64,000 nucleotides of DNA from Pseudoalteromonas gelatinilytica. Lineage in GTDB: Bacteria > Pseudomonadota > Gammaproteobacteria > Enterobacterales > Alteromonadaceae. The translations under genes and the position numbers were made by a program. Shown here one piece after another: positions 53,887 to 60,768 of this stretch (its first letter is position 1; each line of letters opens with the position of its first letter). Under the pieces are notes generated by a model. The model had not been told where the DNA came from and did no database searches. It was given only the letters and a program-made list of their open reading frames with translations. The stretch spans positions 310,001 through 374,000 of the forward strand of contig NZ_LRRU01000022.1 in the NCBI RefSeq assembly GCF_001641615.1, written 5' to 3'.

Positions 53887-54231
53887 ATGTCTTCATTAAG
53901 CACACAAAAGTGTGAAGCGTGTCGTGCGGATGCGCCTAAAGTATCTGATGCTGAATTAGCAGAATTGATCAAAATGATCCCAGATTGGGTTCCTGAAGTG
54001 CGCGACGGCATTATGCAATTAGAGCGTGTTTACAAGTTTAAAAACTTCAAGCAAGCACTTGAGTTCACTAATAAAGTGGGCGATATGGCTGAAGAAGAAG
54101 GTCACCACCCAGGTCTGTTAACCGAGTGGGGCAAAGTAACCGTTACTTGGTGGAGCCACTCTATCAAAGGGTTACACAAAAATGATTTTATCTGTGCTGC
54201 TAAAACAGACGATGTATTCGCTGCACTGTAA
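53887..54231 (+). CDS. phhB: Pterin-4a-carbinolamine dehydratase
   Basis: 114 residues. The motif EEEGHHPGLLTEWGKVTVTW is the PCD active-site signature (tandem His and Pro). It dehydrates the carbinolamine released by PhhA so the pterin cofactor can be reused. Cotranscribed with phhA and closed by a terminator. Confidence 0.97.
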   Translation: MSSLSTQKCEACRADAPKVSDAELAELIKMIPDWVPEVRDGIMQLERVYKFKNFKQALEFTNKVGDMAEEEGHHPGLLTEWGKVTVTWWSHSIKGLHKNDFICAAKTDDVFAAL

Positions 54232-54256
54232 ATTTTAAGTTCTGCCCAGAACGATA

Positions 54257-54286
54257 AAAGGCGTAACCTCAGGTTGCGCCTTTTTG
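54257..54286 (+). terminator. Rho-independent terminator after phhB
   Basis: AAAAGGCGTAACCT pairs with AGGTTGCGCCTTTT (one internal mismatch) and runs into T. Confidence 0.88.
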
Positions 54287-54351
54287 CTTTTTTAGAGTCC
54301 AAGAATTAACATTGAACTCTTATCTTTGCGAGAACACTAGAAAAGTAAATA

Positions 54352-54921
54352 ATGAAAAACAAAGCGCTTATTTTGCCATTCCTACTCATTTTACTGCCCC
54401 TAATTGATAGCTTGTTTATCCCGCAAACATTTGGTATTCAATGGCATAGCCCTAAGCTGATGTATCAAGTAGGCGTGGCGCTGATGATTATAAAGCTCAC
54501 TATGGTTGCCATTGGGCTTTGGTTATTATTAAAAGCAAAGCGCCTTTATATGGAAGCCAGTAAATCGACCCGTATTCTTAAATTTTCAGTCTTTTTACTC
54601 GGCGGCTTACAAGTGGTGATAATAACAGCAATATGCTTTTGGTATTTAGTAGCGGGTACGCAAGCGAAACACTTTATGCTGCAAGACAACATTGCTGTAT
54701 TTACCGCTGATTATGGCGTATTTGCACCGGTACATCATGAGTTCTCATTTATATGCTTTGATGCCAATGGTTTTTACCACATGCAACCAATTGCCCAGCT
54801 ACCTTGGCTCGGAACTTTTACGTTTACTAGCCAAGATTCGCGTTTGATCATTCAACATAAAAACCAAAGTGGCGCGAATACTCAAGAAATTTCATTAAAG
54901 GGGTTTGGCTGTTTGCAGTGA
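54352..54921 (+). CDS. Hypothetical membrane protein
   Basis: 189 residues, not recognised. Three hydrophobic segments: about 5-22, 37-63 and 76-100. The C-terminal 85 residues look extracytoplasmic, with a few cysteines (FICFDANGFYH, GFGCLQ). First gene of the accessory stretch after the phhB terminator. No functional clue. Confidence 0.6.
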   Translation: MKNKALILPFLLILLPLIDSLFIPQTFGIQWHSPKLMYQVGVALMIIKLTMVAIGLWLLLKAKRLYMEASKSTRILKFSVFLLGGLQVVIITAICFWYLVAGTQAKHFMLQDNIAVFTADYGVFAPVHHEFSFICFDANGFYHMQPIAQLPWLGTFTFTSQDSRLIIQHKNQSGANTQEISLKGFGCLQ

Positions 54922-55040
54922 GAGGTGGTGGCTTTGTGAAAGGAGGCTGCGATTATAAGTGGTTTTCTGAATACATGCACTGCAGAAGCCATTATCAGCT
55001 ATTTTAAAATCATAATTGTGACATAACACATGGAGACAAA

Positions 55041-55304
55041 TTGAACAGTTTAAGGATAGTAAAATACACTTTAGCCATGCTGGCTTTGAATACCGTATTA
55101 AGTACTTTTATCACTCTAATAATTGGTAGTGATAATTTAGCTTCACTCTCATTCGGCAAATATTTTACATATCAGTTATTACCATCTTATTTATTGAACG
55201 CGGCTATTTATACCGTTATGGCTAAGCGCAATGTTGTAAAAGCTTGGAATTATGGCCTAAGTGTATATTTACTGAGCTTTATAGTGGGAAGTCCACAATT
55301 CTAA
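55041..55304 (+). CDS. Small membrane protein, unknown
   Basis: 87 residues from TTG 55041, with GGAGA five bases upstream. Three likely helices (about 6-28, 38-59 and 67-84). Low GC. Not recognised. It is followed 23 bases later by another small membrane-protein gene with its own ribosome site. Confidence 0.5.
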   Translation: MNSLRIVKYTLAMLALNTVLSTFITLIIGSDNLASLSFGKYFTYQLLPSYLLNAAIYTVMAKRNVVKAWNYGLSVYLLSFIVGSPQF

Positions 55305-55327
55305 GTTGTCGTATAGGAAATTGATTA

Positions 55328-55564
55328 ATGCTTAAAGAAAAAAATTTTTTTAGACGCCCAGTTAAACATGCATTATGGGCCACGTTACTTATTATGATAT
55401 TTGTAACTATCAGACTCGCTATAGGAGAAAGGGTCGGTACAAATTTTGAAATAGCCATAAGGTATATTTTTGCTTGGCCTTTTGTTTATGCTTGCGTTTA
55501 CATCTTACTAATTGTTTACCTGTACTTTAACCCAGATGCAGATAAACCAAGGAACAAAGATTAA
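55328..55564 (+). CDS. Small membrane protein, unknown
   Basis: 78 residues from ATG 55328, with AGGAAA upstream. Two helices (about 13-32 and 45-67), then a short charged tail. Not recognised. It ends about 50 bases before the first Rhs fragment. It could be an orphan immunity gene or unrelated. Confidence 0.5.
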   Translation: MLKEKNFFRRPVKHALWATLLIMIFVTIRLAIGERVGTNFEIAIRYIFAWPFVYACVYILLIVYLYFNPDADKPRNKD

Positions 55565-55614
55565 AGTTATGTCCCTGCCTCCAAGTAACCAATAGGGTCA
55601 GTTCTAACCAATAG

Positions 55615-56418
55615 GTGAAAATGAAGGGCCATGTCTTACTTTTGCCCTTGGTAAGCCTTAACTGGCAACTTATTAGTGAAATGAATGGCTCAGGTTCAAT
55701 TGTCGCTACGCATAAGTATGGCCCATTTGGAGTGCCGATTAATACCAGCTCATCACGTTTCCGTTATACTGGGCAAATCTTAATCCCAGGTACTAAGCTT
55801 TATTACTACAAAGCACGGGTTTACAATCCGAAGCTCGGCCGTTTTATGCAGACCGACCCCATCGGCTACGAAGACGGCATGAACTGGTACGCCTATGTGG
55901 GGAATGATCCGATAAATGCGACGGATCCAACGGGGAAATCCACTGTAAATATAGAAATTCAAAGAACTTCGGAAACAAAAGTTAGCACCGCTGGCACAAT
56001 TAAAGTATCAAGTGATGGCTCAAAACAAACGTTTTCTGGTCGTACATTAGAGCCTCCCAAAAGTCCTAATAACGACCCAAAAACAGGTAATGGAACTGTA
56101 CGAATGAAGCAGGGGTCTTATGATGCCTTTGTTCGTGGACCGTCAAAAACAGGCAATTATAATAAACCACAACTTAAGGGCAATATTCTTGGCGAGGATG
56201 GGAAAGACCATAGTGCGATACAGATTCATGCCGGGAATAAAGCAACTAATTCCGAAGGGTGCATTTTAGTTGGAACAAGCGCAAAAACTGATTGGGTATC
56301 TAGTAGCCGGACTGCACTAAATGGTGTAATGGGGGTTATAAATGATACGATCGCAAATGATGCAAAAACAGGGGTTCCAACAACTATAACCGTCACTATT
56401 AAAGATATAAAACCATGA
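55615..56418 (+). CDS. Rhs 3'-end fragment with DUF5675-like toxin tail (module 1)
   Basis: 267 residues. Residues 22-107 are the Rhs-associated core: SGSIVATHKYGPFG, SSSRFRYTGQ, KARVYNPKLGRFMQTDPIGY, then YVGNDPINATDPTG, after which variable tails begin. Residues 108-267 form the tail. IHAGNKATNSEGCILVG (His205, Cys216) matches the C-terminal part of DUF5675 and resembles the His...S-x-G-C centre of L,D-transpeptidases and of cell-wall toxins such as Tlde1. No signal peptide or full Rhs shell is present. The first 20 codons come from linker sequence, so translation from 55615 is uncertain. The next gene encodes a secreted candidate immunity protein. Confidence 0.7.
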   Translation: MKMKGHVLLLPLVSLNWQLISEMNGSGSIVATHKYGPFGVPINTSSSRFRYTGQILIPGTKLYYYKARVYNPKLGRFMQTDPIGYEDGMNWYAYVGNDPINATDPTGKSTVNIEIQRTSETKVSTAGTIKVSSDGSKQTFSGRTLEPPKSPNNDPKTGNGTVRMKQGSYDAFVRGPSKTGNYNKPQLKGNILGEDGKDHSAIQIHAGNKATNSEGCILVGTSAKTDWVSSSRTALNGVMGVINDTIANDAKTGVPTTITVTIKDIKP

Positions 56419-56429
56419 AGGAGTCAGTA

Positions 56430-56909
56430 ATGAGATTGTTAATGGTTTTCTCATTAATTCTAATGTCTCTGAATGCACATTCAGCATGCAGTAGCTTGAA
56501 CGATTCAAAGGACAGCTTCGTTAATATGTGGGAGATAAGAACATTATCAGGACAAGAAAGCTGGATTAAGTGTGCTTCTGAATCTTGGTATTATTTTGAA
56601 AATAAGGCAAAGGTACAAGATTCTGAATTTAGGTATAAAATGTCGTCATATTTGATGTCTGCACTTCACTTCAATCCTGATAATTTCTTCGTTGTTATGG
56701 AGAATGAGGGGTACCTGTTTGATAAGTGGTTGCGGTATATACCAAATAGGATGTTTACTTGGTATAACGATGGAGAGTGTGGATATAACCCTGAAATTAT
56801 TCAGTTGAAGAAATTAATTGAAGGTGTTGATCTGGAGACCAAAAAGCTAAAAAGTTATAAAGATTTTGCTAGTACGTTACAAAGTGTTAGCTGCTTTGTC
56901 GTGGACTGA
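56430..56909 (+). CDS. Candidate periplasmic immunity protein of module 1
   Basis: 159 residues from the ATG at 56430, chosen because AAGGAG (56418-56423) is correctly spaced and overlaps the toxin stop. An ATG at 56415 is in frame too. The N terminus MRLLMVFSLILMSLNAHS is a clear signal peptide, cleaved before ACSS. The mature part has five cysteines able to form disulfides. No family recognised. A secreted immunity protein fits a toxin that acts in the periplasm. Its function is inferred from position only. Confidence 0.65.
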   Translation: MRLLMVFSLILMSLNAHSACSSLNDSKDSFVNMWEIRTLSGQESWIKCASESWYYFENKAKVQDSEFRYKMSSYLMSALHFNPDNFFVVMENEGYLFDKWLRYIPNRMFTWYNDGECGYNPEIIQLKKLIEGVDLETKKLKSYKDFASTLQSVSCFVVD

Positions 56910-56949
56910 TTTTTGAAGTAGTTGAATTGGTTCAATAGCTTTAAAGTTC

Positions 56950-56976
56950 AAGCCTCGCTCATGCGGGGCTTTTCTT
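56950..56976 (+). terminator. Terminator after module 1
   Basis: AAGCCTCGC and GCGGGGCTT pair (one G-U) around TCAT, followed by TTTCTTT. It closes the toxin/immunity pair. Confidence 0.75.
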
Positions 56977-57089
56977 TGCATGAAAAGTTCAGTTTCACCA
57001 GCACCGCCAACTACAGCTGTATTTTTGCGTTTGACTACAGGCATTTTTGCGTGGTCCATTCCGAGAAGACATGAGGTCGAAACTGGAAT

Positions 57090-57150
57090 GAAGGGGTCAG
57101 GTCTTGCTTTTTGCCCTTGGTAAGTCTGAAGTGGCAACTTATTAGTGAAA
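57090..57150 (+). repeat. Recurring linker, copy before module 2
   Basis: The stretch with GGGGTCAGGTCTTGCTTTTT and then GCCCTTGGTAAGTC recurs in variant form at 55623, 58269, 59582 and 60631. Copies at 55623 and 57090 share the extension into GGCAACTTATTAGTGAAA, the 3' end of an Rhs core region. It marks the left side of each module. Confidence 0.75.
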
Positions 57151-57544
57151 ACGAATAGCTCAGGTTCAATTGTCGCTACGCATAAGTATGGCCCATTTGT
57201 AGAGCCGATTAATACCAGCTCATCACGTTTCCGTTATACTGGGCAAATCTTAATCCCAGGTACTAAGCTTTATCACTACAAAGCACGGGTTTACCACCCT
57301 GAATTAGGGCGTTTTATGCAGACTGTTCCCATTGGATATAAAGATGGGATGAATATGTATGCGTATGTAGGTAATTGGTGAGGTAGTAGTTTTAGATAGA
57401 CATGAGCAAAGTGGCAATAATGAGACTTATCACGGTCATGTACAAAGTACTATCACAGATCAGAAAACAAGAAATGCGGCTTCAAAACTACCAAATGTTG
57501 TGGTGAACAAAAAAGGGAAATGGAAAGTTAAAAAGAGAAACTAA
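57145..57544 (+). pseudogene. Broken Rhs fragment with displaced toxin tail (module 2)
   Basis: The frame from GTG 57145 encodes an Rhs core like module 1 (SGSIVATHKYGPF to MYAYVGN) and stops at 57379-57381. Relative to module 1 there is one extra A near 57150, breaking the link to the upstream frame. From 57374 another frame continues GEVVVLDRHEQSGNNETYHG and ends KGKWKVKKRN at 57542-57544, a basic toxin-like tail. The normal NDP...DP junction is missing, so core and tail were joined by a deletion. The next gene follows immediately. Confidence 0.65.
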
Positions 57545-57545
57545 A

Positions 57546-58007
57546 ATGAATGAAAAGTTTGTGAATACATTATCAATACTGCATAAAACGGCATCTGTTG
57601 TTGAGGCAACTAACTTCTTAAATGAAGAAGTAAGTGCAGACATTAAAGCGCAAGGGGGTATTACACCGCTGCACTTTAATGAAAATTATAAAGTCTTGAA
57701 ACTTCTTATTGATAGAGGAGCTGATGTCAATGCTCCAAGGGATGATGGACAGACTCCACTTCATATACAAAATGATTCTAAAATTGTTCAACTGTTGATC
57801 GACAATGGTGCAAACGTTAATGCGTTAAATATGTATGGTGATACTCCTTTGCATTTATCGGAAACTTTGGAAAAAGTGAAGCTTTTAGTATCAAATGGGG
57901 CGGATATTAACATTTTGAATGAAGATAATGAGCTACCTGACGATTGTTATGGTGAAGACATGGAAAGTCAAAATATGATTAACTTTCTAGTAAGTATGCG
58001 AGATTAA
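57546..58007 (+). CDS. Ankyrin-repeat protein, candidate immunity of module 2
   Basis: 153 residues. Ankyrin repeats: ITPLHFNENYKVLKLLIDRG, then GQTPLHIQNDSKIVQLLIDN, then GDTPLHLSETLEKVKLLVSN, each followed by GADVN/GANVN/GADIN. It begins one base after the stop of the toxin tail of module 2. Ankyrin proteins are known as immunity partners of polymorphic toxins. No signal peptide, so it should act in the cytoplasm. Intact although its toxin is broken. Confidence 0.75.
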   Translation: MNEKFVNTLSILHKTASVVEATNFLNEEVSADIKAQGGITPLHFNENYKVLKLLIDRGADVNAPRDDGQTPLHIQNDSKIVQLLIDNGANVNALNMYGDTPLHLSETLEKVKLLVSNGADINILNEDNELPDDCYGEDMESQNMINFLVSMRD

Positions 58008-58014
58008 TGTGTTC

Positions 58015-58260
58015 GTTGAATCCAAAGCCTCGCTAGTCGGGGCTAGGATTCAACAATCGAGATCAAATAAACTTTGCTCTCAACCCAAAGCCAGCGTAAG
58101 CTGGTTTTGTTTTTTTGGGTCAATAAAAATAGTCGTTTGGTGCCAAATTCAATTGGGTGATCTGTTCTGGTGAAAAGCCGTGGTGAAGGAGTTGGAAATC
58201 TCTCATCTGCACTTCGGCTTTTTTTTCCTTCGCCAATAACCTGATAAAGGCTACCGCTAG
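58015..58260. repeat. Duplicated intergenic segment, copy A
   Basis: About 245 bases that recur at 59340-59577 with scattered substitutions and small indels. Both start with a hairpin (GTTGAATCC / GGATTCAAC, 58015-58054), include a terminator, and end with GATAAAGGCTACCGCTAG. The linker motif follows each. It suggests that the module between the copies arose by duplication or recombination. Confidence 0.85.
58087..58117 (+). terminator. Terminator inside repeat copy A
   Basis: AAAGCCAGC and GCTGGTTTT pair (one G-U) around GTAA, then GTTTTTTTT. It ends transcription of the ankyrin gene. Confidence 0.75.
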
Positions 58261-58535
58261 AGAGAGCCGGTAGGGTCAAGTCTTGCATTTTGCACGATCT
58301 TTTCGGTACAGCCTCGCAGGCGTAAAACCTCGTGTCATAATGTTGATGATAAATTTTTTTGTAAATTAACCATTTGTTAAACGAATATGTTGAAATCCAA
58401 CCCATAAAACGAGTCAAAAACGTCGAAATCAAAACCATAAACACCCCCAAAAACGTCGAAAACCAAACCATAACTACCATATCAACATACTCATCTTTTA
58501 CATTTATTAACGTCAAGCTGAAGCTATACTTATGA
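58261..58535. other. Non-coding remainder between modules 2 and 3
   Basis: Starts with a variant of the linker (58269-58296, GGTCAAGTCTTGCATTTTGC). Further on are two 26-base direct copies, 58415-58440 and 58448-58473, differing at two positions, with start-to-start distance 33. I see no plausible gene. A minus-strand open frame over it spans the duplicated repeat and is not credible. Confidence 0.6.
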
Positions 58536-58682
58536 ATTGGGCTTCATCAAAAAGAACTTAGAATCCAAGAACAGAAAGAAATGAATGCTGCTGGCGGAGT
58601 TGATAATCTCGACAATAAGATAAACTCTGTAAAAGAAGCAGATTGGGAAAAGTATGGTATCCCACCGCTGAATAAAAAATGA
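58536..58682 (+). pseudogene. Toxin-tail remnant (module 3)
   Basis: A frame open from 58536 (after a stop at 58533-58535) to TGA 58680-58682 reads IGLHQKELRIQEQKEMNAAG and ends WEKYGIPPLNKK. It lacks a start codon and an Rhs core. The composition and the placement right before a candidate immunity gene suggest the last 48 residues of a lost Rhs toxin, possibly of the HNH-type group. Family assignment is uncertain. Confidence 0.5.
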
Positions 58683-58693
58683 GGATTTAAAGT

Positions 58694-59302
58694 TTGAAAA
58701 ACGTAGATGAGTTAGTAGTCAATCTGACTCACTTGATGAACCATAAGGACAAAGTTCCAGAGGAAGGTTTCATTGAGTTAATGGGCAAGATACTTGGAAA
58801 CAACCCATCATTGGGGTGGGAACTTGGTCCTTCCCCGGAGAAAGGTGAGATCGATGTACTGTCGATATCGACTGGTGATGATGATGAATTTTATGAAATT
58901 CGTGATATGGACATTTTTCCAATAGATGGCAGCGGGTGGCAGATCGTTTTAGGGGTACCTCCTCGGAACTGGGAAATGTTTTTCTTTATTTCATCTGAAT
59001 CTAATGAAGAGATTGAAGTTGATGCAAATAATTGGTTGTATTCTGCGACATGGACAGATAATTGTGTCGATATTGAAATGTCAGGCCCAAGACAAGATTT
59101 AATCGACAAAGGCATTATAGATGACGCTTTGAGGGTCGTGCTGGTCGGTGAGATTGGCGAATTGAACTTGCGATCATTTGTTCGAAGTTTTAAATTTTTT
59201 GACGGTCATATAGATGAAAGATTTAAATCGATAAAGAGCTTGAGAAAAGACTTTTCCAGTCATTTTGATAGTTGTTTTTACAGAACTTTTTTGGTTTCGT
59301 AA
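58694..59302 (+). CDS. Candidate immunity protein of module 3
   Basis: 202 residues from TTG 58694. TGAGGA upstream overlaps the stop of the toxin remnant, suggesting former coupling. An acidic, soluble protein (SISTGDDDEFYEIRDMD) without signal peptide or membrane helix. No family recognised. Location after a toxin tail is the reason for the call. An intact reading frame suggests that it is still maintained or only recently orphaned. Confidence 0.55.
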   Translation: MKNVDELVVNLTHLMNHKDKVPEEGFIELMGKILGNNPSLGWELGPSPEKGEIDVLSISTGDDDEFYEIRDMDIFPIDGSGWQIVLGVPPRNWEMFFFISSESNEEIEVDANNWLYSATWTDNCVDIEMSGPRQDLIDKGIIDDALRVVLVGEIGELNLRSFVRSFKFFDGHIDERFKSIKSLRKDFSSHFDSCFYRTFLVS

Positions 59303-59339
59303 ATTGAGATTACGTTCCATATTAATTGATTCAACTTTC

Positions 59340-59577
59340 TTGAATCCAAAACCTCGCTAGTTGGAGCTAGGATTCAACCAAACTAGCAATACTTGCTCTC
59401 AACCCAAAGCCAGCGGAAGCTGGTTTTGTTTTTTGAGGTCAATGAAAATAGTCACTTGGTGCCAAATTTAATTGGATGATTGCTCAGGGCTGAATCCGTG
59501 GCGAAGGAGATGGAAATCTCTCATCTGTACTTCGGCTTTTTTTCCTTCGCCAATAACTTGATAAAGGCTACCGCTAG
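59340..59577. repeat. Duplicated intergenic segment, copy B
   Basis: Partner of the segment at 58015-58260, colinear throughout, with the same hairpin (TTGAATCC / GGATTCAA) and terminator. The linker and module 4 follow at once. Confidence 0.85.
59406..59434 (+). terminator. Terminator inside repeat copy B
   Basis: AAAGCCAGC and GCTGGTTTT around GGAA, followed by GTTTTTT. Lies after the module 3 immunity gene. Confidence 0.75.
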
Positions 59578-59615
59578 GAATAAAGGGGGTAGGTCTTGCT
59601 TTTTGCCCTTGGTAA

Positions 59616-60212
59616 GTCTTACTTTATCACTACAAAGCACGGGTTTACCACCCTGAATTAGGTCGTTTTATGCAGACTGTTTCCATTGGATATAAAGATG
59701 GGATGAATATGTATGCGTATGTAGGTAATGATCCGGCTAATATGGTTGATCCTAACGGTCAAACTGGGCAGCGTATTTCGTTTTCCTATAAAGTAGGTCC
59801 GCTAACGCGAAAGGAGGCCGAGAGAATAAATACAAATGCTGGGCATGTTAACAATCTTACGGCTACCGCAGCCGGAGTCATTGCAGCTCGCATTCATCCA
59901 TACTTAGCGCCTACTGGACTGGCTGTCGACTCCTATCTTACTGAAGTTGAGTTTGCTCTTTCTGAGGGTGATACAATTGAAGTAATAACAGAACTCGAAA
60001 TTACGTCAACTTTTGATAACGATTCTGGCTACAAAGAGGTGGGGAACTCATATAAAGTTATCAACTCAGGTGGTGAAACTATTTATCAATCTATTCACGG
60101 CGATATAAACAATCAGGAGAGAAATGAATCGCCCGACCAAACTACAGACCGAGTGCCATTTAAGGATAAGGTCAGTTGTACTGGGACGAGGATAAAAAGA
60201 GAAAGTTGTTAA
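59616..60212 (+). pseudogene. 5'-deleted Rhs fragment with unfamiliar toxin tail (module 4)
   Basis: The frame opens after TAA at 59613-59615 and has no good start; the first ATG (59670) lacks a ribosome site. It begins with LYHYKARVYHPELGRFMQTV and YVGNDPANMVDPNG, the end of an Rhs core nearly identical to module 2. About 140 bases present in module 2 between the linker and this point are missing. The tail of about 150 residues (from QTGQRISFSYKVGPL) is not recognised. It has a hydrophobic central stretch (TATAAGVIAARIHPYLAPTG) and ends CTGTRIKRESC. Confidence 0.6.
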
Positions 60213-60244
60213 ATTAAAAATGGTGCTTTAGAGGAATTAAGTTT

Positions 60245-60457
60245 ATGATCCGAGAATACTTTAAAAAAATATATAAAATATATTCTAGTAAATATATTTA
60301 TATAAGTGTATTTATATCAACGTTGATAGTTCTATACTTGTTTGATGAAAATCATATTCTTGTTAAATTAGTTATATTTATTGGGTTAATCTTATTGTTT
60401 AATTTTACCTTTATTAGGTTTGAGAAAAAGAAAAGTGATAAAGGGTCAACTAAATAG
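60245..60457 (+). CDS. Small membrane protein, candidate immunity of module 4
   Basis: 70 residues. Two membrane helices (about 17-33 and 38-57) with a Lys-rich start and end. Very AT-rich compared with neighbours, including a long ATATAAATATAT-like stretch. It starts 32 bases after the module 4 tail. A membrane immunity protein would suit a pore-forming or membrane-active toxin, an inference from position. Not recognised. Confidence 0.5.
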   Translation: MIREYFKKIYKIYSSKYIYISVFISTLIVLYLFDENHILVKLVIFIGLILLFNFTFIRFEKKKSDKGSTK

Positions 60458-60768
60458 GTCGCCTCTTATAATTCAATTCCATTAAATCTAAAGTGTTGTT
60501 TACCAAATTATTTATCATAAAATTTGGCAGGGTTATGACGGTTTTTCCCACGCTTTTATCGAACGATTTTTAGCCAGGCCAAATTTCCACTATACGTTAT
60601 CTCATACCCGGTCATAACATTTACCAAAAAAATAAAGGGGTCTTGTCTTGCTTTTTGCTTCCTAGAAAGTCAAAAGCAAGCGCAACTCTTAATAATCATT
60701 ACTACCCTTTATCATAACTGCCAGCTCTTAAAATATTTAATAGCTGGCAGTCATCTCAAGCCTAATAG
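60458..60768. other. Right boundary of the Rhs array
   Basis: 311 bases without a gene. It holds an inverted repeat GTTATGAC (60532-60539) / GTCATAAC (60611-60618), a final copy of the linker (60631-60671, GGGGTCTTGTCTTGCTTTTT), and a perfect 10-bp hairpin ACTGCCAGCT / AGCTGGCAGT (60717-60751) just beyond the stop of the convergent adaptor gene. The hairpin lacks a T-run on the minus strand. Confidence 0.6.

Noticed and set aside
58015..58054. Hairpin with GTTGAAT and ATTCAAC ends, considered as an integron attC site
   Set aside because: The ends match the core motifs but in the inverted order (attC begins with RYYYAAC and ends with GTTRRRY). The second copy lacks one end, and there is no integrase.
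58415..58473. Two 26-base direct repeats, considered as a CRISPR
   Set aside because: Only two copies, a 7-base spacer, and no cas genes in the window.
58043..58516. Minus-strand open frame of 157 codons between modules 2 and 3
   Set aside because: It spans the duplicated intergenic segment, the terminator and the 26-base repeats. No ribosome site, and the composition is not protein-like.
60717..60751. Hairpin after the efflux adaptor gene as a terminator
   Set aside because: The stem is good, but no T-run follows on the minus strand, so it was described only as a hairpin in the boundary region.
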